Positions 16,748-25,236 are shown, counted from the first letter of the stretch. The stretch: DNA of 64,000 nt from Maricaulis sp017643475 (GCF_047123815.1 NZ_CP138920.1:2356001-2420000), one strand, 5' to 3'. The notes: generated by a model not told the origin, from the sequence alone. Made by a program: numbers and translations.

Positions 16748-17176
16748 CTAGTGCCAAGCAAAAGCCTTGGCGATGATCTTCCACTGGCCATCGATCTTGT
16801 AAAGCAGGAACATGTCGTCGACGAAACGACCATCTGCCCAGTCGATGGTGATGTGCGCGTAGGCGACTGAGCCCTCGGCGACATTGATGTCGTGGAAAGT
16901 GACCGTCCGCTCTGGCATGGCTCGACCGAAGCGGGCAGCGAAATCGCCCAGATTCATCGTGTCGACCCGCTCGCCTTCGTCATCATTGCGATAGATGAAC
17001 ATCTTGCCGGTTTCCGTATGGAAAGCCTCGCGAGCCAGGTCGGAACTGCCAGTATTGCCGGCATTGAAATAGGCCATGACCGCGGCGCGCACGCCTTCGA
17101 TATCGGCGTCATCCTGCGCGAAGGCCACCGAAGTGGTCGCGACCATGAGTGTGAGTGCAGCCAGTAGCTGTCGCAT
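16748..17176 (-). CDS. Exported NTF2-like (SnoaL/lumazine-binding type) protein
   Basis: A 142-residue protein with a clear Sec signal (MRQLLAALTLMVATTSVAFAQ) followed by a small cone-shaped NTF2-like fold: helix IEGVRAAVMAYFNAG, then strands ending with WADGRFVDDMFLLYKIDGQWKIIAKAF. The closing pattern L-K-DGQWKI-AK-F is typical of SnoaL/DUF4440/lumazine-binding-like periplasmic proteins. No catalytic residues can be assigned. It is first in a minus-strand pair with the charged protein. Confidence 0.72.
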   Translation of the reverse strand: MRQLLAALTLMVATTSVAFAQDDADIEGVRAAVMAYFNAGNTGSSDLAREAFHTETGKMFIYRNDDEGERVDTMNLGDFAARFGRAMPERTVTFHDINVAEGSVAYAHITIDWADGRFVDDMFLLYKIDGQWKIIAKAFAWH

Positions 17177-17258
17177 GATTATCTCCTATCCCGTTAGCCC
17201 CGGTGGGCAAACTAGAGGTCAAGGAGCCGCGGCTGAACTCACTTTCGCGTCAGAGCGT

Positions 17259-17546
17259 CTAGCTCTCCACAGCGCCGAGATAGAGTTCCAGCAGGGCTTC
17301 GGTTTCCTGGCGCTCGCGGGCATCAACCTTGCGCAGGGTGATCACCTTGCGCAGGATCTTGGTGTCGAACCCCATGGATTTGGCTTCCGCATAGACTTCC
17401 TTCATGTCGGCCATGACATTGGCCTTGTCTTCTTCCAGACGTTCGATACGCGCCACGAAAGCCTTGATCTGCTCGCGAGCTGCGCCGCCAATGCTGTCAG
17501 ACTGGTCGATGGAGCCGGTTTCGGGTACGGAATCGGTGAAAGCCAT
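17259..17546 (-). CDS. gapR: GapR-like DUF2312 nucleoid protein
   Basis: A 95-residue DUF2312 protein. In Caulobacter the DUF2312 protein GapR is an essential nucleoid factor that clamps overtwisted AT-rich DNA ahead of replication forks (established knowledge). The domain runs from about residue 22: EQIKAFVARIERLEEDKANV, then MKEVYAEAKSMGFDTKILRKV, which matches GapR nearly residue for residue, and ends in an acidic helix with LELYLGAVES. About 20 residues precede the domain (MAFTDSVPETGSIDQSDS), somewhat longer than in short GapR proteins. The location a few genes from the tacA-like gene parallels Caulobacter. Confidence 0.88.
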   Translation of the reverse strand: MAFTDSVPETGSIDQSDSIGGAAREQIKAFVARIERLEEDKANVMADMKEVYAEAKSMGFDTKILRKVITLRKVDARERQETEALLELYLGAVES

Positions 17547-17634
17547 GTCGGAACCTCGTTAGGAATGGGTTCGCGAAACTAGGCGCTGGCGCGGCCGTTC
17601 TCAAGCCGTCGCGGCACAAGAATCAGCAGGCCTG

Positions 17635-18567
17635 TCAGCCCGCCCGCACATCGGCAATGGCGGCGGCCACGGCATCTTGTTGATGATGGTGCAGATTATG
17701 ACCCGCGCCCTTGATCCAGCGCAGCTCGGCATTCTTCATCCGGCTGGCCGTCAGGCCGGAATGGCGATGGCTCCACAGGACCGTATCGCCTTTGCCCGCG
17801 AGGAAAATCGTGCGGTGTTCGACCTTGTGATAGTGCGGCTCCTGCTGTTCCAGATGCCGGTTCACATCCGCCATGTCGCGGGCATTGGCGAGCCAGTTCG
17901 GCTTGCGCAGGAGGAGGGCAAGACTCGTTGTCTCGGCATAGCCCTCCGGAACCGGTTCGGGATGGAAGGCGTTCACGGCGCCCGAGCGCAATTGCGGCTT
18001 GCCGGTTAGGGGAACGAGCAGGCGGGTGAAAAGCGGTCCGATGACGGGCCAGAAACTCGCCTTGTTGAACCAGGCCGCGTCACCGATCCACGCACCCAGA
18101 GCCGGGGCGATGAGCACCAGGCCGCTGATCCGTTCGGGATGGTCCAGCGCGAGGCGCATCGAGATTGCTCCACCCCAGGAATGGCCGATGACCAGCGCCC
18201 GGTCGATTTCCAGTGTGTCCAGCAGGCGGGTGATCAGGGCAGCTTCCGCGCGCGGAGACCATTCAGCATCGGGACGATCACTCCAGCCCAGCCCCGGACG
18301 GTCCAGCCACAGGACATGCTCGTCCTTCAGCGTGTCCGCGAGGGCGAGGAAGGGTTCCTCCATGTTCGACGCAGCGCCATGCAGGACCAGGATCGGCTCC
18401 CTGTCGCTCGCTCCGGTCTGGCGCATATGCAGACGTGTGCCGTCGACCTCGACAAATTCGCCGGCGGGCGGATGGTCGGCCTCAATTCTGGTCTGGATGG
18501 AATTGGCGATGATTAAGCCGGCGATCAGGGCCAGCAAAAATCCGCCTGCCAGGACTGCACCCAGCAC
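17635..18567 (-). CDS. Membrane-anchored alpha/beta hydrolase
   Basis: A 310-residue hydrolase with one N-terminal hydrophobic anchor (VLAGGFLLALIAGLIIANSI), followed by the fold: ILVLHGAASN oxyanion region, DRPGLGWSD, nucleophile elbow GHSWGG and the late His in GAGHNLHHHQ. The substrate is unknown. The closest general class is the periplasm-facing or membrane-tethered epoxide-hydrolase/esterase-like proteins. It starts 3 bp after the stop of the TPR gene, indicating co-transcription. Confidence 0.8.
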   Translation of the reverse strand: MLGAVLAGGFLLALIAGLIIANSIQTRIEADHPPAGEFVEVDGTRLHMRQTGASDREPILVLHGAASNMEEPFLALADTLKDEHVLWLDRPGLGWSDRPDAEWSPRAEAALITRLLDTLEIDRALVIGHSWGGAISMRLALDHPERISGLVLIAPALGAWIGDAAWFNKASFWPVIGPLFTRLLVPLTGKPQLRSGAVNAFHPEPVPEGYAETTSLALLLRKPNWLANARDMADVNRHLEQQEPHYHKVEHRTIFLAGKGDTVLWSHRHSGLTASRMKNAELRWIKGAGHNLHHHQQDAVAAAIADVRAG

Positions 18568-18570
18568 GGT

Positions 18571-19134
18571 CTAGAGTGCCCGTCCGGACAGCGCCGCCGC
18601 CAGGCGGTCGCGGGCTTCTACAGCCGGGGTGAAGGCCGGGAAGATGGCGAGAGTTTCCTCATAAGCTTCCAGCGCGGCATCCCATTCCTCGGCCTGTTCA
18701 AGGACCTGGCCGATGGAGAAATAGGCGTCATACCGGCGTGGCTCGATGGTCAGCGCGGTGTTGACCGTTTCCAGCGCAAAGGCCCAGTCCTCGAAGGCGA
18801 TCGCCACACGGCCGGAGGCGAGCCAGCCTTCGGCATAGTCCGGAGCCAGGCGATTGACGTGGTCATACATGCGCGCGGCGATGTCATCATTTCCGGCGAC
18901 CTCAGCCGCAAAACCACGGTCCATCAACAGCTGGATGGTGTCGGAACCGGAATGCGCCCACAGCGCATGGATTTCGTCGATGAGTGGCGCGGCGGCGCGT
19001 TCATCCGCTGATGCCAGCGCGTCCAGGCGTTCTCCGAGGCGTTCATCCGCCGTCTGGAAGGGCACACTGGGCTCGATCTGAACCGTGTCGACATCCTGCC
19101 AGAGCAGGGCCAGGCTGGCTAAAAGCGGAATCAT
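18571..19134 (-). CDS. Exported TPR-repeat protein
   Basis: A 187-residue protein with a short hydrophobic N-terminus (MIPLLASLALLW), probably a signal peptide, and then tetratricopeptide repeats from about residue 70 to the end: AARMYDHVNRLAPDYAEGW, ALETVNTALTIEPRRYDAYF and ALEAYEETLAIFPAFTP have the TPR spacing of small and large residues. It is likely a periplasmic scaffold. It is first gene of the pair with the membrane-anchored hydrolase. Confidence 0.72.
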   Translation of the reverse strand: MIPLLASLALLWQDVDTVQIEPSVPFQTADERLGERLDALASADERAAAPLIDEIHALWAHSGSDTIQLLMDRGFAAEVAGNDDIAARMYDHVNRLAPDYAEGWLASGRVAIAFEDWAFALETVNTALTIEPRRYDAYFSIGQVLEQAEEWDAALEAYEETLAIFPAFTPAVEARDRLAAALSGRAL

Positions 19135-19327
19135 GCGAGTGAGGATAGCCGAGCAAGCCCTGACGTCCAGTCATCCTCCCAGAAGATTGAAGAGATTTAA
19201 GGGGGCGGCGCGTTTGGCGATTTGAACCGCCCGACATTGAAAGCGACACGCCAGACCCGGTTTTACGAACACAGCCAATGCCACGGGTGGTGTTGCGCCA
19301 TTAAATGAACGGTGTTTATATAATGCC

Positions 19328-20245
19328 ATGACAGGTCGCATCATCAATGAAAAACACGAGGCTAGGGCGTTGACGCCTGAGGTCGCCTGGCCAACGCTCG
19401 GGTTCCTGGCTGTGCTGGTCACAGTGCACTGGAGCATGATCTGGTTGGTCCTGTCCGGCGCCGTCGTGCTGGGTTGGCTGATCCTGCCGCTCGGATTCAC
19501 AAGTTATGCTCACTACACGCTGGTGCATGAATGTGTGCACGGGAATATCGTCCGCGACCGGCGGTTTGCCTGGGTGCATACTCTGATCGGCTGGTACGGC
19601 TCGCTGATGCTGTTTTCAACCTGGCCCCTGCTGGAGCGCACGCATAAACATCACCATTCCTTTGTGAATACCGAGCGCGATCCCGACCTTTATGTAAAGC
19701 TCAGTTTCCCACGCCTGTTGCTGCGCAATCTGATCTCTACCCTGCTTCAGCCAATACCGATCCTGATCCTGAAGCTGGTCTTCCGGGACCGTTCGCTGGC
19801 GCGCGGTTATGTCAATGCAGACCAGATCATGACGCGTTCTGAGAAGACCCAGCACCACATCGCCAACTGGCTGATGTGTATCGCAGTCTGGTGGCTGGCA
19901 GTTGGCGGCTTTGGCTGGGTTTTTGTCGGGTTGGTCTATGGCATGGTCTTCATCGCCATGAACATGCTGATCATCATGTTCCAGTGGTTGCCACATCACC
20001 CGTTCAGCGAAACGGGCCGCTATTCAGCGACCCGCAATATCGGCTTCACCAGCTGGAACTATCTATTCCTCTGGCAGAACTGGCACCTGATGCATCATCT
20101 CTGGCCGTCCGTGCCCTTCTACAACTATCAGCGCCTGTACAATCGCCTCCAGCCCGTGCTGGAAGAAAAGGGCGCGCGTCATCATGAAGGCCTGGTCCCG
20201 GCACACGGTCCCATCGTGACTGAGAGCGAGACGGCGGCGGAGTAG
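19328..20245 (+). CDS. Membrane fatty-acid desaturase/hydroxylase-family di-iron protein
   Basis: A 305-residue integral membrane protein with the three His boxes of the desaturase superfamily: HECVH (HxxxH), THKHHH and HLMHHLWP, plus HH in WLPHHPF. Hydrophobic stretches flank the boxes. The final box HHLWPSVPFYNYQRL resembles carotenoid hydroxylase (CrtR-like) and some acyl-lipid desaturases, so the substrate may be a carotenoid or a fatty acid; I cannot choose. There is no ferredoxin or cytochrome b5 domain. The start ATG 19328 is preceded by an AT-rich stretch (TTATATAATG), unlike its surroundings, which may be the promoter. Confidence 0.8.
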   Translation: MTGRIINEKHEARALTPEVAWPTLGFLAVLVTVHWSMIWLVLSGAVVLGWLILPLGFTSYAHYTLVHECVHGNIVRDRRFAWVHTLIGWYGSLMLFSTWPLLERTHKHHHSFVNTERDPDLYVKLSFPRLLLRNLISTLLQPIPILILKLVFRDRSLARGYVNADQIMTRSEKTQHHIANWLMCIAVWWLAVGGFGWVFVGLVYGMVFIAMNMLIIMFQWLPHHPFSETGRYSATRNIGFTSWNYLFLWQNWHLMHHLWPSVPFYNYQRLYNRLQPVLEEKGARHHEGLVPAHGPIVTESETAAE

Positions 20246-20254
20246 CCTCCGCCG
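20235..20254. terminator. GC-rich hairpin spanning the desaturase stop codon
   Basis: CGGCGGAG-TAGC-CTCCGCCG forms a perfect 8-bp stem with a tetraloop; the loop contains the TAG stop. It lies between two convergent genes. No T tract follows, so it may be a factor-assisted rather than a canonical terminator. Confidence 0.4.
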
Positions 20255-20266
20255 GCCCGCGGCTGC

Positions 20267-21331
20267 CTAGGCGCTTTCCAGCTCCATAACCGCACGCAAC
20301 TGGTCTTCTGCGTCGCCCAGCTGGGCGTCCAGCATCGTCAGACGCTTGGCGTAGTGTGAGGCAGCGTATTCCCAGGTCATGCCGATACCGCCATGCATCT
20401 GGATGGCCTCTTCCGCGACCAGTTTGCCGGCGCGTCCGATGAGGTTCTTGGCGCGGGCGATGTGCAGCGCGCGGTCTTCGGCGTCGAGCCGGGCGCTGGC
20501 CAGGATGACGATGGAGCGGGCCTGTTCGATCTCGATCGAGAAATCGACCAACCGGTGTTGCAGAGCCTGGAACATGGCAATCGGGCGTCCGAATTGCTGG
20601 CGCTGCATCAGGTAGTCCTTCACCGTGTCGCGCAGCACATCCATGATGCCGACGGCCTCGGCGCACAGGGCCAGGCGACCTGCGTCGAGTGCCGCGTTGA
20701 TTGCGTCCGCAGCGTCGTCGGAGATCAGCTTTGCCGACGTATTGTCGAGCACGATCTCGGCCGCGCCGCCGCCATCGATCATAGCGTAGGAGAGGATCTC
20801 CGCGTCCGCTGCTGCGACCTCATAGAGACCGAACTTGCCTGCGGCGGTCCTCGCGACCACAAGCAGGTGATCGGCGCTGTTACCGCCATAGACCACCGTC
20901 TTGCGGCCGGACAGCTTGTCACCGCCCGTCATCGCGATGTCGTCCAGCGTCGAGAAGGCATCGGTTTCCCAGACGGCCAGCGCAGCGCGTTCACTGCCGC
21001 CAATGATGGCATCAACCCGCTCCGACTGTCCAAAGGCTGCATAGAGGCGCAGGGCCATCAGATTGGCCAGCATGGGCTCCGCGCACAGGCCGCGGCCCAG
21101 TTCCTCGAACACAACGGCGATGTCGAAGCCGTCGCCGCCGAACCCGCCATCGGCTTCGGAAACGAGTGCGCCGAGAATGCCCAGTTCCGCCAGCTCGGCC
21201 CATTTGGACGCATCGTGATAGGGCGCCTCATAAGCAATCTTGTTGCGGAATTCGTTGTCGTATTGTTCAGCGAGATAGCGGCGCAGGCTATCGGAGATCA
21301 TGCGCCGGTCTTCGGTGTGATTGAAATCCAT
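20267..21331 (-). CDS. Acyl-CoA dehydrogenase (small/partner subunit)
   Basis: A 354-residue acyl-CoA dehydrogenase-family flavoprotein, second of a pair. It has the N-terminal helical domain (LGILGALVSEADGGFGGDGFD), a middle beta domain that is shorter than usual, and a C-terminal helical domain (QRQQFGRPIAMFQALQHRLVDF and QMHGGIGMTWEYAASHYAKR). The partner gene ends 4 bp upstream. Paired, non-identical acyl-CoA dehydrogenases of this type (PimC/PimD, FadE26/27-like) form heteromeric enzymes acting on unusual or branched acyl-CoAs. ATG 21331 (MDFNHTEDRRMI) is used; an upstream extension overlaps the partner gene and is rejected. Confidence 0.88.
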   Translation of the reverse strand: MDFNHTEDRRMISDSLRRYLAEQYDNEFRNKIAYEAPYHDASKWAELAELGILGALVSEADGGFGGDGFDIAVVFEELGRGLCAEPMLANLMALRLYAAFGQSERVDAIIGGSERAALAVWETDAFSTLDDIAMTGGDKLSGRKTVVYGGNSADHLLVVARTAAGKFGLYEVAAADAEILSYAMIDGGGAAEIVLDNTSAKLISDDAADAINAALDAGRLALCAEAVGIMDVLRDTVKDYLMQRQQFGRPIAMFQALQHRLVDFSIEIEQARSIVILASARLDAEDRALHIARAKNLIGRAGKLVAEEAIQMHGGIGMTWEYAASHYAKRLTMLDAQLGDAEDQLRAVMELESA

Positions 21332-21335
21332 TGCC

Positions 21336-22514
21336 CTAACCCATGAACAGTTCTTTGGTGATGATATTGCGCTGGATCTCGTTGGACCCACCGAAGATGG
21401 AAAGCTTGCGGTTGTTGAAATAGCTTGCCGCATTGTTCGCCGCTTCCGGCGGGGCGACGGCCAGATTGCCCAGTACTTCCTCGGACGGGAAGGGGCAGGC
21501 AGCCGGGCCCAGCGCGCGTCGAGCCAGGTCATTGATGGCCTGTCGGATCACCGTGCCCTTAACCTTCAACATTGATGACACCGTGCCCATGGCACCACCA
21601 CCGGACAGCATACGCAGATTGGTGATGCGCATGGCTTCCAGATCGATTTCGATCTCGGCAACGCGGGACATGAAGATGGGATCCTCGGCCAGCGGTTTGC
21701 CGCGACGCTTGAGCTTTTTGGCCAGGGCTCTCAGCTCGATCAGCGCCTGGGTGGAATAGCCGACGCCGGCGATGCCCGTGCGCTCATGGGTGAGCAGGTA
21801 TTTGGCGATCGTCCAGCCCTGGTTTTCCTCACCCACCATGTTTGAGGCGGGCACGCGTACGTCGGTGAAGAAGACCTCATTGACCTCGTAACCACCCTCG
21901 AGCAGGCGGATCGGGCGCATTTCAATGCCGGGCGTATCGATGTCGACGAGGATAAAGGAAATGCCTTCCTGCGGCTTGCCCTCGGTCGAGGTGCGCACCA
22001 GGCAGAAGATCTTGTCCGCGTGTTGGCCCAACGTGGTCCAGGTTTTCTGGCCATTGATGATGTAGTCATCACCGTCACGGATGGCGCGGGTCTTCAGGCT
22101 GGCGAGGTCCGAACCGGCACCCGGCTCGGAATAGCCCTGACACCACCAGTCCGTGCCATCCAGAATACGCGGCAGGATCGTGGCCTTTTGCTCTTCCGTA
22201 CCGAATTTCAGCAGGACAGGGCCCAGCATGCCGACACCAAAGGGCACGACTGTGGGGGCATTGGCGAGCGAGCGTTCCTCATCAAAGATGTGCCGCTGAG
22301 TGGCATTCCATCCCGGGCCACCGTGTTCAACCGGCCAGGTCGCTGCCAGCCAGTTGCGGCTCTGCAGGATGGCGTGCCACTGCTCGATATCTTCCTTGGT
22401 GAACTCGAGCCCGTTACGCACCTTGGTGGTCAGCTCTTCCGGCAGGTTATCCTTCAGGAATTGCCGGACTTCCGCGCGGAAAGCCTCTTCTTCCGGGGTG
22501 AAGTTGAGATCCAT
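21336..22514 (-). CDS. Acyl-CoA dehydrogenase (large/partner subunit)
   Basis: A 392-residue enzyme with full acyl-CoA dehydrogenase architecture: N-terminal helices (FTPEEEAFRAEVRQFLKDN), the FAD/substrate motif CQGYSEPGAGSDLASLKTRA, WTTLGQHADKIFCLVRT, and C-terminal FGGSNEIQRNIITKELF. It resembles the pimeloyl-CoA dehydrogenase large subunit group. It is first of a two-gene operon with a 4-bp gap to its partner. A perfect inverted repeat upstream (22632-22647) may be its operator. Likely reaction: alpha,beta-dehydrogenation of an acyl-CoA, with electrons passed to ETF; the substrate is unknown. Confidence 0.9.
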   Translation of the reverse strand: MDLNFTPEEEAFRAEVRQFLKDNLPEELTTKVRNGLEFTKEDIEQWHAILQSRNWLAATWPVEHGGPGWNATQRHIFDEERSLANAPTVVPFGVGMLGPVLLKFGTEEQKATILPRILDGTDWWCQGYSEPGAGSDLASLKTRAIRDGDDYIINGQKTWTTLGQHADKIFCLVRTSTEGKPQEGISFILVDIDTPGIEMRPIRLLEGGYEVNEVFFTDVRVPASNMVGEENQGWTIAKYLLTHERTGIAGVGYSTQALIELRALAKKLKRRGKPLAEDPIFMSRVAEIEIDLEAMRITNLRMLSGGGAMGTVSSMLKVKGTVIRQAINDLARRALGPAACPFPSEEVLGNLAVAPPEAANNAASYFNNRKLSIFGGSNEIQRNIITKELFMG

Positions 22515-22631
22515 CGTCTCCTCCTTATCGACAGCACTGTTTGTGCCGGGCTGCAGGGGTTGGGTCCACCGGTCAGCCTGTATGAAGGGGATAATGGGGC
22601 AAAATCAGAGAAAGTGAACCGGAAACTTACC

Positions 22632-22647
22632 TTGACGTCCACGTCAA
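22632..22647. promoter_or_regulatory. Perfect palindrome TTGACGT-CC-ACGTCAA upstream of the acyl-CoA dehydrogenase operon
   Basis: Two 7-bp arms are separated by CC, 118 bp upstream of the large-subunit start and 11 bp past the end of the HAD gene. The TTGACGT/ACGTCAA arms resemble MerR-family LiuR-type sites that control acyl-CoA catabolism in proteobacteria (resemblance recalled, not searched). No regulator gene is adjacent. Confidence 0.55.
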
Positions 22648-22657
22648 TTTGCACGGG

Positions 22658-23263
22658 TCAGAGCAGGCCGTGGGTGCGGAGGTCGTTGTGCAGCTTGTCG
22701 CCATCGATGAACTGTTCGGCCAGGAAGCCGTGCGCGCGTGCCGCCTCGACGTTTTTCATCCGATCATCAAAGAACAGAACTTCGCCGGGTTCATGCGGCA
22801 GGCGCTCTGCCGTGACGGTGTAGATCCTCGGGTCCGGTTTCACCACGCCTTCGTGGGCAGAGACGACAACGTCTCGCATGCGGGACATGGAGGGGAAGCT
22901 CTCCACCACCCAGTCGATCCATTCCGCCGGCATATTGGTCAGCGCATATTGCGGGACGTCACGGGCATGAAGCGCTTCGATGGCTTCCGGCGTGCCGGGC
23001 AGGGTGCCGGTGACCATGTCAGCAAGGCCGGTTTCCCAGAGGCGGATCTGTTCTTCGTAGTGGGGATATTGCTCGATCAGGCCGATGCGATTCTCGGCCA
23101 TGGGCACGCCGCGATCATGGTGCACGTGCCACTCCATATTGCAGACATTGTCGAGGAAGTGCCGGAGCTCGGCCTCATCGTCGAAATGCTGCCGGTAAAG
23201 CTGGGCGGGTTGCCAGTCGATCAGCACATTGCCCAGGTCCCACAATACGGCTTTGACGGTCAT
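22658..23263 (-). CDS. HAD-superfamily hydrolase
   Basis: A 201-residue haloacid dehalogenase-like hydrolase (phosphatase subfamily). Motif I is DLGNVLIDW; it lacks the second Asp of the usual DxD and has DxG-N like the YihX/epoxide-hydrolase N-domain-type HADs. Motif II is ALTNM, motif III is HEGVVKPD, and motif IV is EVLFFDDRMKN. The ATG 23263 start (MTVKAVLWDLG) places motif I normally near the N-terminus. It probably dephosphorylates a sugar phosphate or similar; no partner is indicated. The rpmJ gene lies 91 bp upstream on the same strand. Confidence 0.85.
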   Translation of the reverse strand: MTVKAVLWDLGNVLIDWQPAQLYRQHFDDEAELRHFLDNVCNMEWHVHHDRGVPMAENRIGLIEQYPHYEEQIRLWETGLADMVTGTLPGTPEAIEALHARDVPQYALTNMPAEWIDWVVESFPSMSRMRDVVVSAHEGVVKPDPRIYTVTAERLPHEPGEVLFFDDRMKNVEAARAHGFLAEQFIDGDKLHNDLRTHGLL

Positions 23264-23354
23264 CGCCTGCTCCAGAAACAACAATCCCGCGCACTTGAAG
23301 TGCACGGGTTTGTGTTCGTCAACCGCCGCGAGGCGGAATTCGATAATCGCTGGA

Positions 23355-23480
23355 CTAGCCTGCGCGAGCCTTGAAGCGCGGATCGGTCTTGTTGATTACA
23401 TAGACACGGCCGCGGCGCTTCACGACCTGGCAATCGCGGTGACGGTTTTTCAGCGACTTGATCGAGCTGCGGACTTTCAT
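23355..23480 (-). CDS. rpmJ: 50S ribosomal protein L36
   Basis: A 41-residue ribosomal protein of the large subunit. The frame from ATG 23480 reads MKVRSSIKSLKNRHRDCQVV and continues KRRGRVYVINKTDPRFKARAG before TAG. This is the zinc-independent form: only one Cys (position 17) remains of the CxxC/CxxH ribbon. It is a stand-alone copy away from the spc ribosomal operon, typical of alphaproteobacteria. Confidence 0.96.
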   Translation of the reverse strand: MKVRSSIKSLKNRHRDCQVVKRRGRVYVINKTDPRFKARAG

Positions 23481-23547
23481 CGTTCGGCCTTGGACTTCAC
23501 TTCAAGTTAATAAGGAGCGAGGTGGATACAGGCCTGCCGGTGTGGTG

Positions 23548-24099
23548 TCAATGGGCCAGATGCGCTTGATCCAGGCCGAACGCGGTCAACACACGCCGCA
23601 TCCCGCTTTCATACTCGGCATGGTCCTGCGCCTTGTAGAGAAGACCGTAGGACGCCGCAAAGAGTGCGTAGGTCACATCGGCGGCAGCCAGCTCCGGCTT
23701 TTCAGCTTCGAGGCGCAGCTCGAAGGCCTTGCGCAGACTGGCTTCCAGCGTCTTGATCGGGCTGTCAGCAGAGTGGTCTGTCATCGCAAGGACCTCGCCG
23801 GAATGCGGCGATGATCGCATCGGCTCGACATGCTGTCCTACCCACTGGTCAAGCGCCTGATAAAGCCGCTCGCCCAGCGTCATGCCATCGGCTGTCAGGG
23901 CCGCGAGGGCGGCGTGCGTGGATGCCTCCACCAGTGACTTGGTCACGCGTTCGAGAATCGCTTCCTTCGAGCCATACTTCTTGTAGAGCGCCTGGCGTGA
24001 CACGCCCATGGCCCGGGCGAGATCCTCCATGGAGGTTTTCTTGAAGCCGTAGCGCAGGAATGTCTGGAAGGCTGGGATGAGTTGTTCGTTATCAAACAT
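23548..24099 (-). CDS. TetR/AcrR family transcriptional regulator
   Basis: A 183-residue repressor-type regulator. The N-terminal helix-turn-helix is typical: FLRYGFKKTSMEDLARAMGVSRQALYKKYGSKEAILE. The C-terminal ligand domain is helical with no recognisable specificity. It diverges from an SDR oxidoreductase gene, and a perfect 20-bp palindrome (24112-24131) begins 13 bp upstream of its start, so autoregulation and control of the SDR gene are likely. Confidence 0.9.
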   Translation of the reverse strand: MFDNEQLIPAFQTFLRYGFKKTSMEDLARAMGVSRQALYKKYGSKEAILERVTKSLVEASTHAALAALTADGMTLGERLYQALDQWVGQHVEPMRSSPHSGEVLAMTDHSADSPIKTLEASLRKAFELRLEAEKPELAAADVTYALFAASYGLLYKAQDHAEYESGMRRVLTAFGLDQAHLAH

Positions 24100-24111
24100 G
24101 GTTCAATATTG

Positions 24112-24131
24112 ACAAAATAGATCTATTTTGT
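24112..24131. promoter_or_regulatory. Perfect 20-bp palindrome, probable TetR-family operator
   Basis: ACAAAATAGATCTATTTTGT is fully self-complementary and AT-rich against a GC-rich background. It lies between a tetR-family gene (start 24099) and a divergent SDR gene (start 24252), where the repressor would cover both promoters. Length and symmetry suit a TetR dimer pair. Confidence 0.8.
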
Positions 24132-24251
24132 AAACCTTGTCTCTTCGGGCGCTGCTTCAGCTGCGTCCCTCCGAAACGCTTTTGCGGAGTCCGGCACAGA
24201 TTCAACGCGATTTGCGGCAAACGCAAACCGCCCCGATTTGAGGAGCCTTCC

Positions 24252-25199
24252 ATGGCTAAACATATTTCCGATCTTGGAGTTCGTGACTGGCGACCCGAGC
24301 GGCTTCCAGACCTGACCGGGAAAATCCATTTCATCACGGGTGGCAATTCGGGTCTGGGGCTCGAGACCGCCAAGATGCTGGCTGAGAAAAACGCCGATAT
24401 CATCTTTGCAGCGCGCAATCCGGACAAGGCAGAGCAAGCCGCCGAGATCGTCCGTCCTCTGGGCACGGGCTTTGTTGAAACCGCTGAGCTGGATCTGGCC
24501 AGTCTCGACTCGGTCCGTGCCTGTGCAGAGGACATGCGGACTCGGTTTCCCGAGCTGGACAGCATTATCAACAATGCGGGGATCATGCAGACGCCGCAAT
24601 CGGAGACTGCCGAGGGGTTCGAGCTGCAGTTCGGCACCAATCATCTTGGCCATTTCCTGCTCAATGCCCTGATGGTCGATATGCTGGAGGCGCGTTCTGG
24701 GCGGATTGTTGTCGTCAGCTCCATCGCCCACAAATACGGTCAGCTGAATTTCGATGACCTCATGCATCGCGACGGATACACGCCGACCAAGGCCTATACC
24801 CAGAGCAAGCTGGCCAATCTGGTGTACGCCTTCGAGCTGGATCGTACCCTGGCGGCTTCGGACAGCAAGGTGACCGCCTATGCCTGTCACCCCGGCTATT
24901 CCAATACCAATCTGCAATCGACCGGGCCGCGCAGTTTCTGGCGCCCGCTCTACAAGATCCTCAACCCACTGCTGGCCCAGGACGCCGCCCAGGGTGCCAT
25001 ACCGACCGTTCTGGCCGCGGCTGGAGAAGAAGCCAAACGCGGTGCCTATTACGGCCCGCAGAGCATGAGCGAGGCCCGCGGCCGTGTCAGCGATGCCCTG
25101 GTGGCAGATCAGGCACTGGACGAAAACGCAGCCGCCCGATTGTCGCGCGAAAGCGAGACGTTGACCGGTATGCGCTGGCTGCAGCCGGCGCCGGCTTAG
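24252..25199 (+). CDS. Short-chain dehydrogenase/reductase (retinol dehydrogenase-like)
   Basis: A 315-residue classical SDR. The cofactor motif is TGGNSGLG near residue 31, then NNAGIM; the catalytic Ser lies in VVVSSIAH and the Tyr-Lys pair in KAYTQSKLAN. The N-terminal 25 residues (ISDLGVRDWRPERLPDLTGK) precede the Rossmann fold. The WW-domain oxidoreductase/retinol dehydrogenase-like subgroup is the best match by overall layout. The substrate is unknown; control by the divergent TetR suggests an inducible role such as detoxification of a hydrophobic carbonyl or alcohol. Confidence 0.88.
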   Translation: MAKHISDLGVRDWRPERLPDLTGKIHFITGGNSGLGLETAKMLAEKNADIIFAARNPDKAEQAAEIVRPLGTGFVETAELDLASLDSVRACAEDMRTRFPELDSIINNAGIMQTPQSETAEGFELQFGTNHLGHFLLNALMVDMLEARSGRIVVVSSIAHKYGQLNFDDLMHRDGYTPTKAYTQSKLANLVYAFELDRTLAASDSKVTAYACHPGYSNTNLQSTGPRSFWRPLYKILNPLLAQDAAQGAIPTVLAAAGEEAKRGAYYGPQSMSEARGRVSDALVADQALDENAAARLSRESETLTGMRWLQPAPA

Positions 25200-25236
25200 A
25201 TTTCATCCGCGCCATCGAATGAGCGTCGTAAACCGC

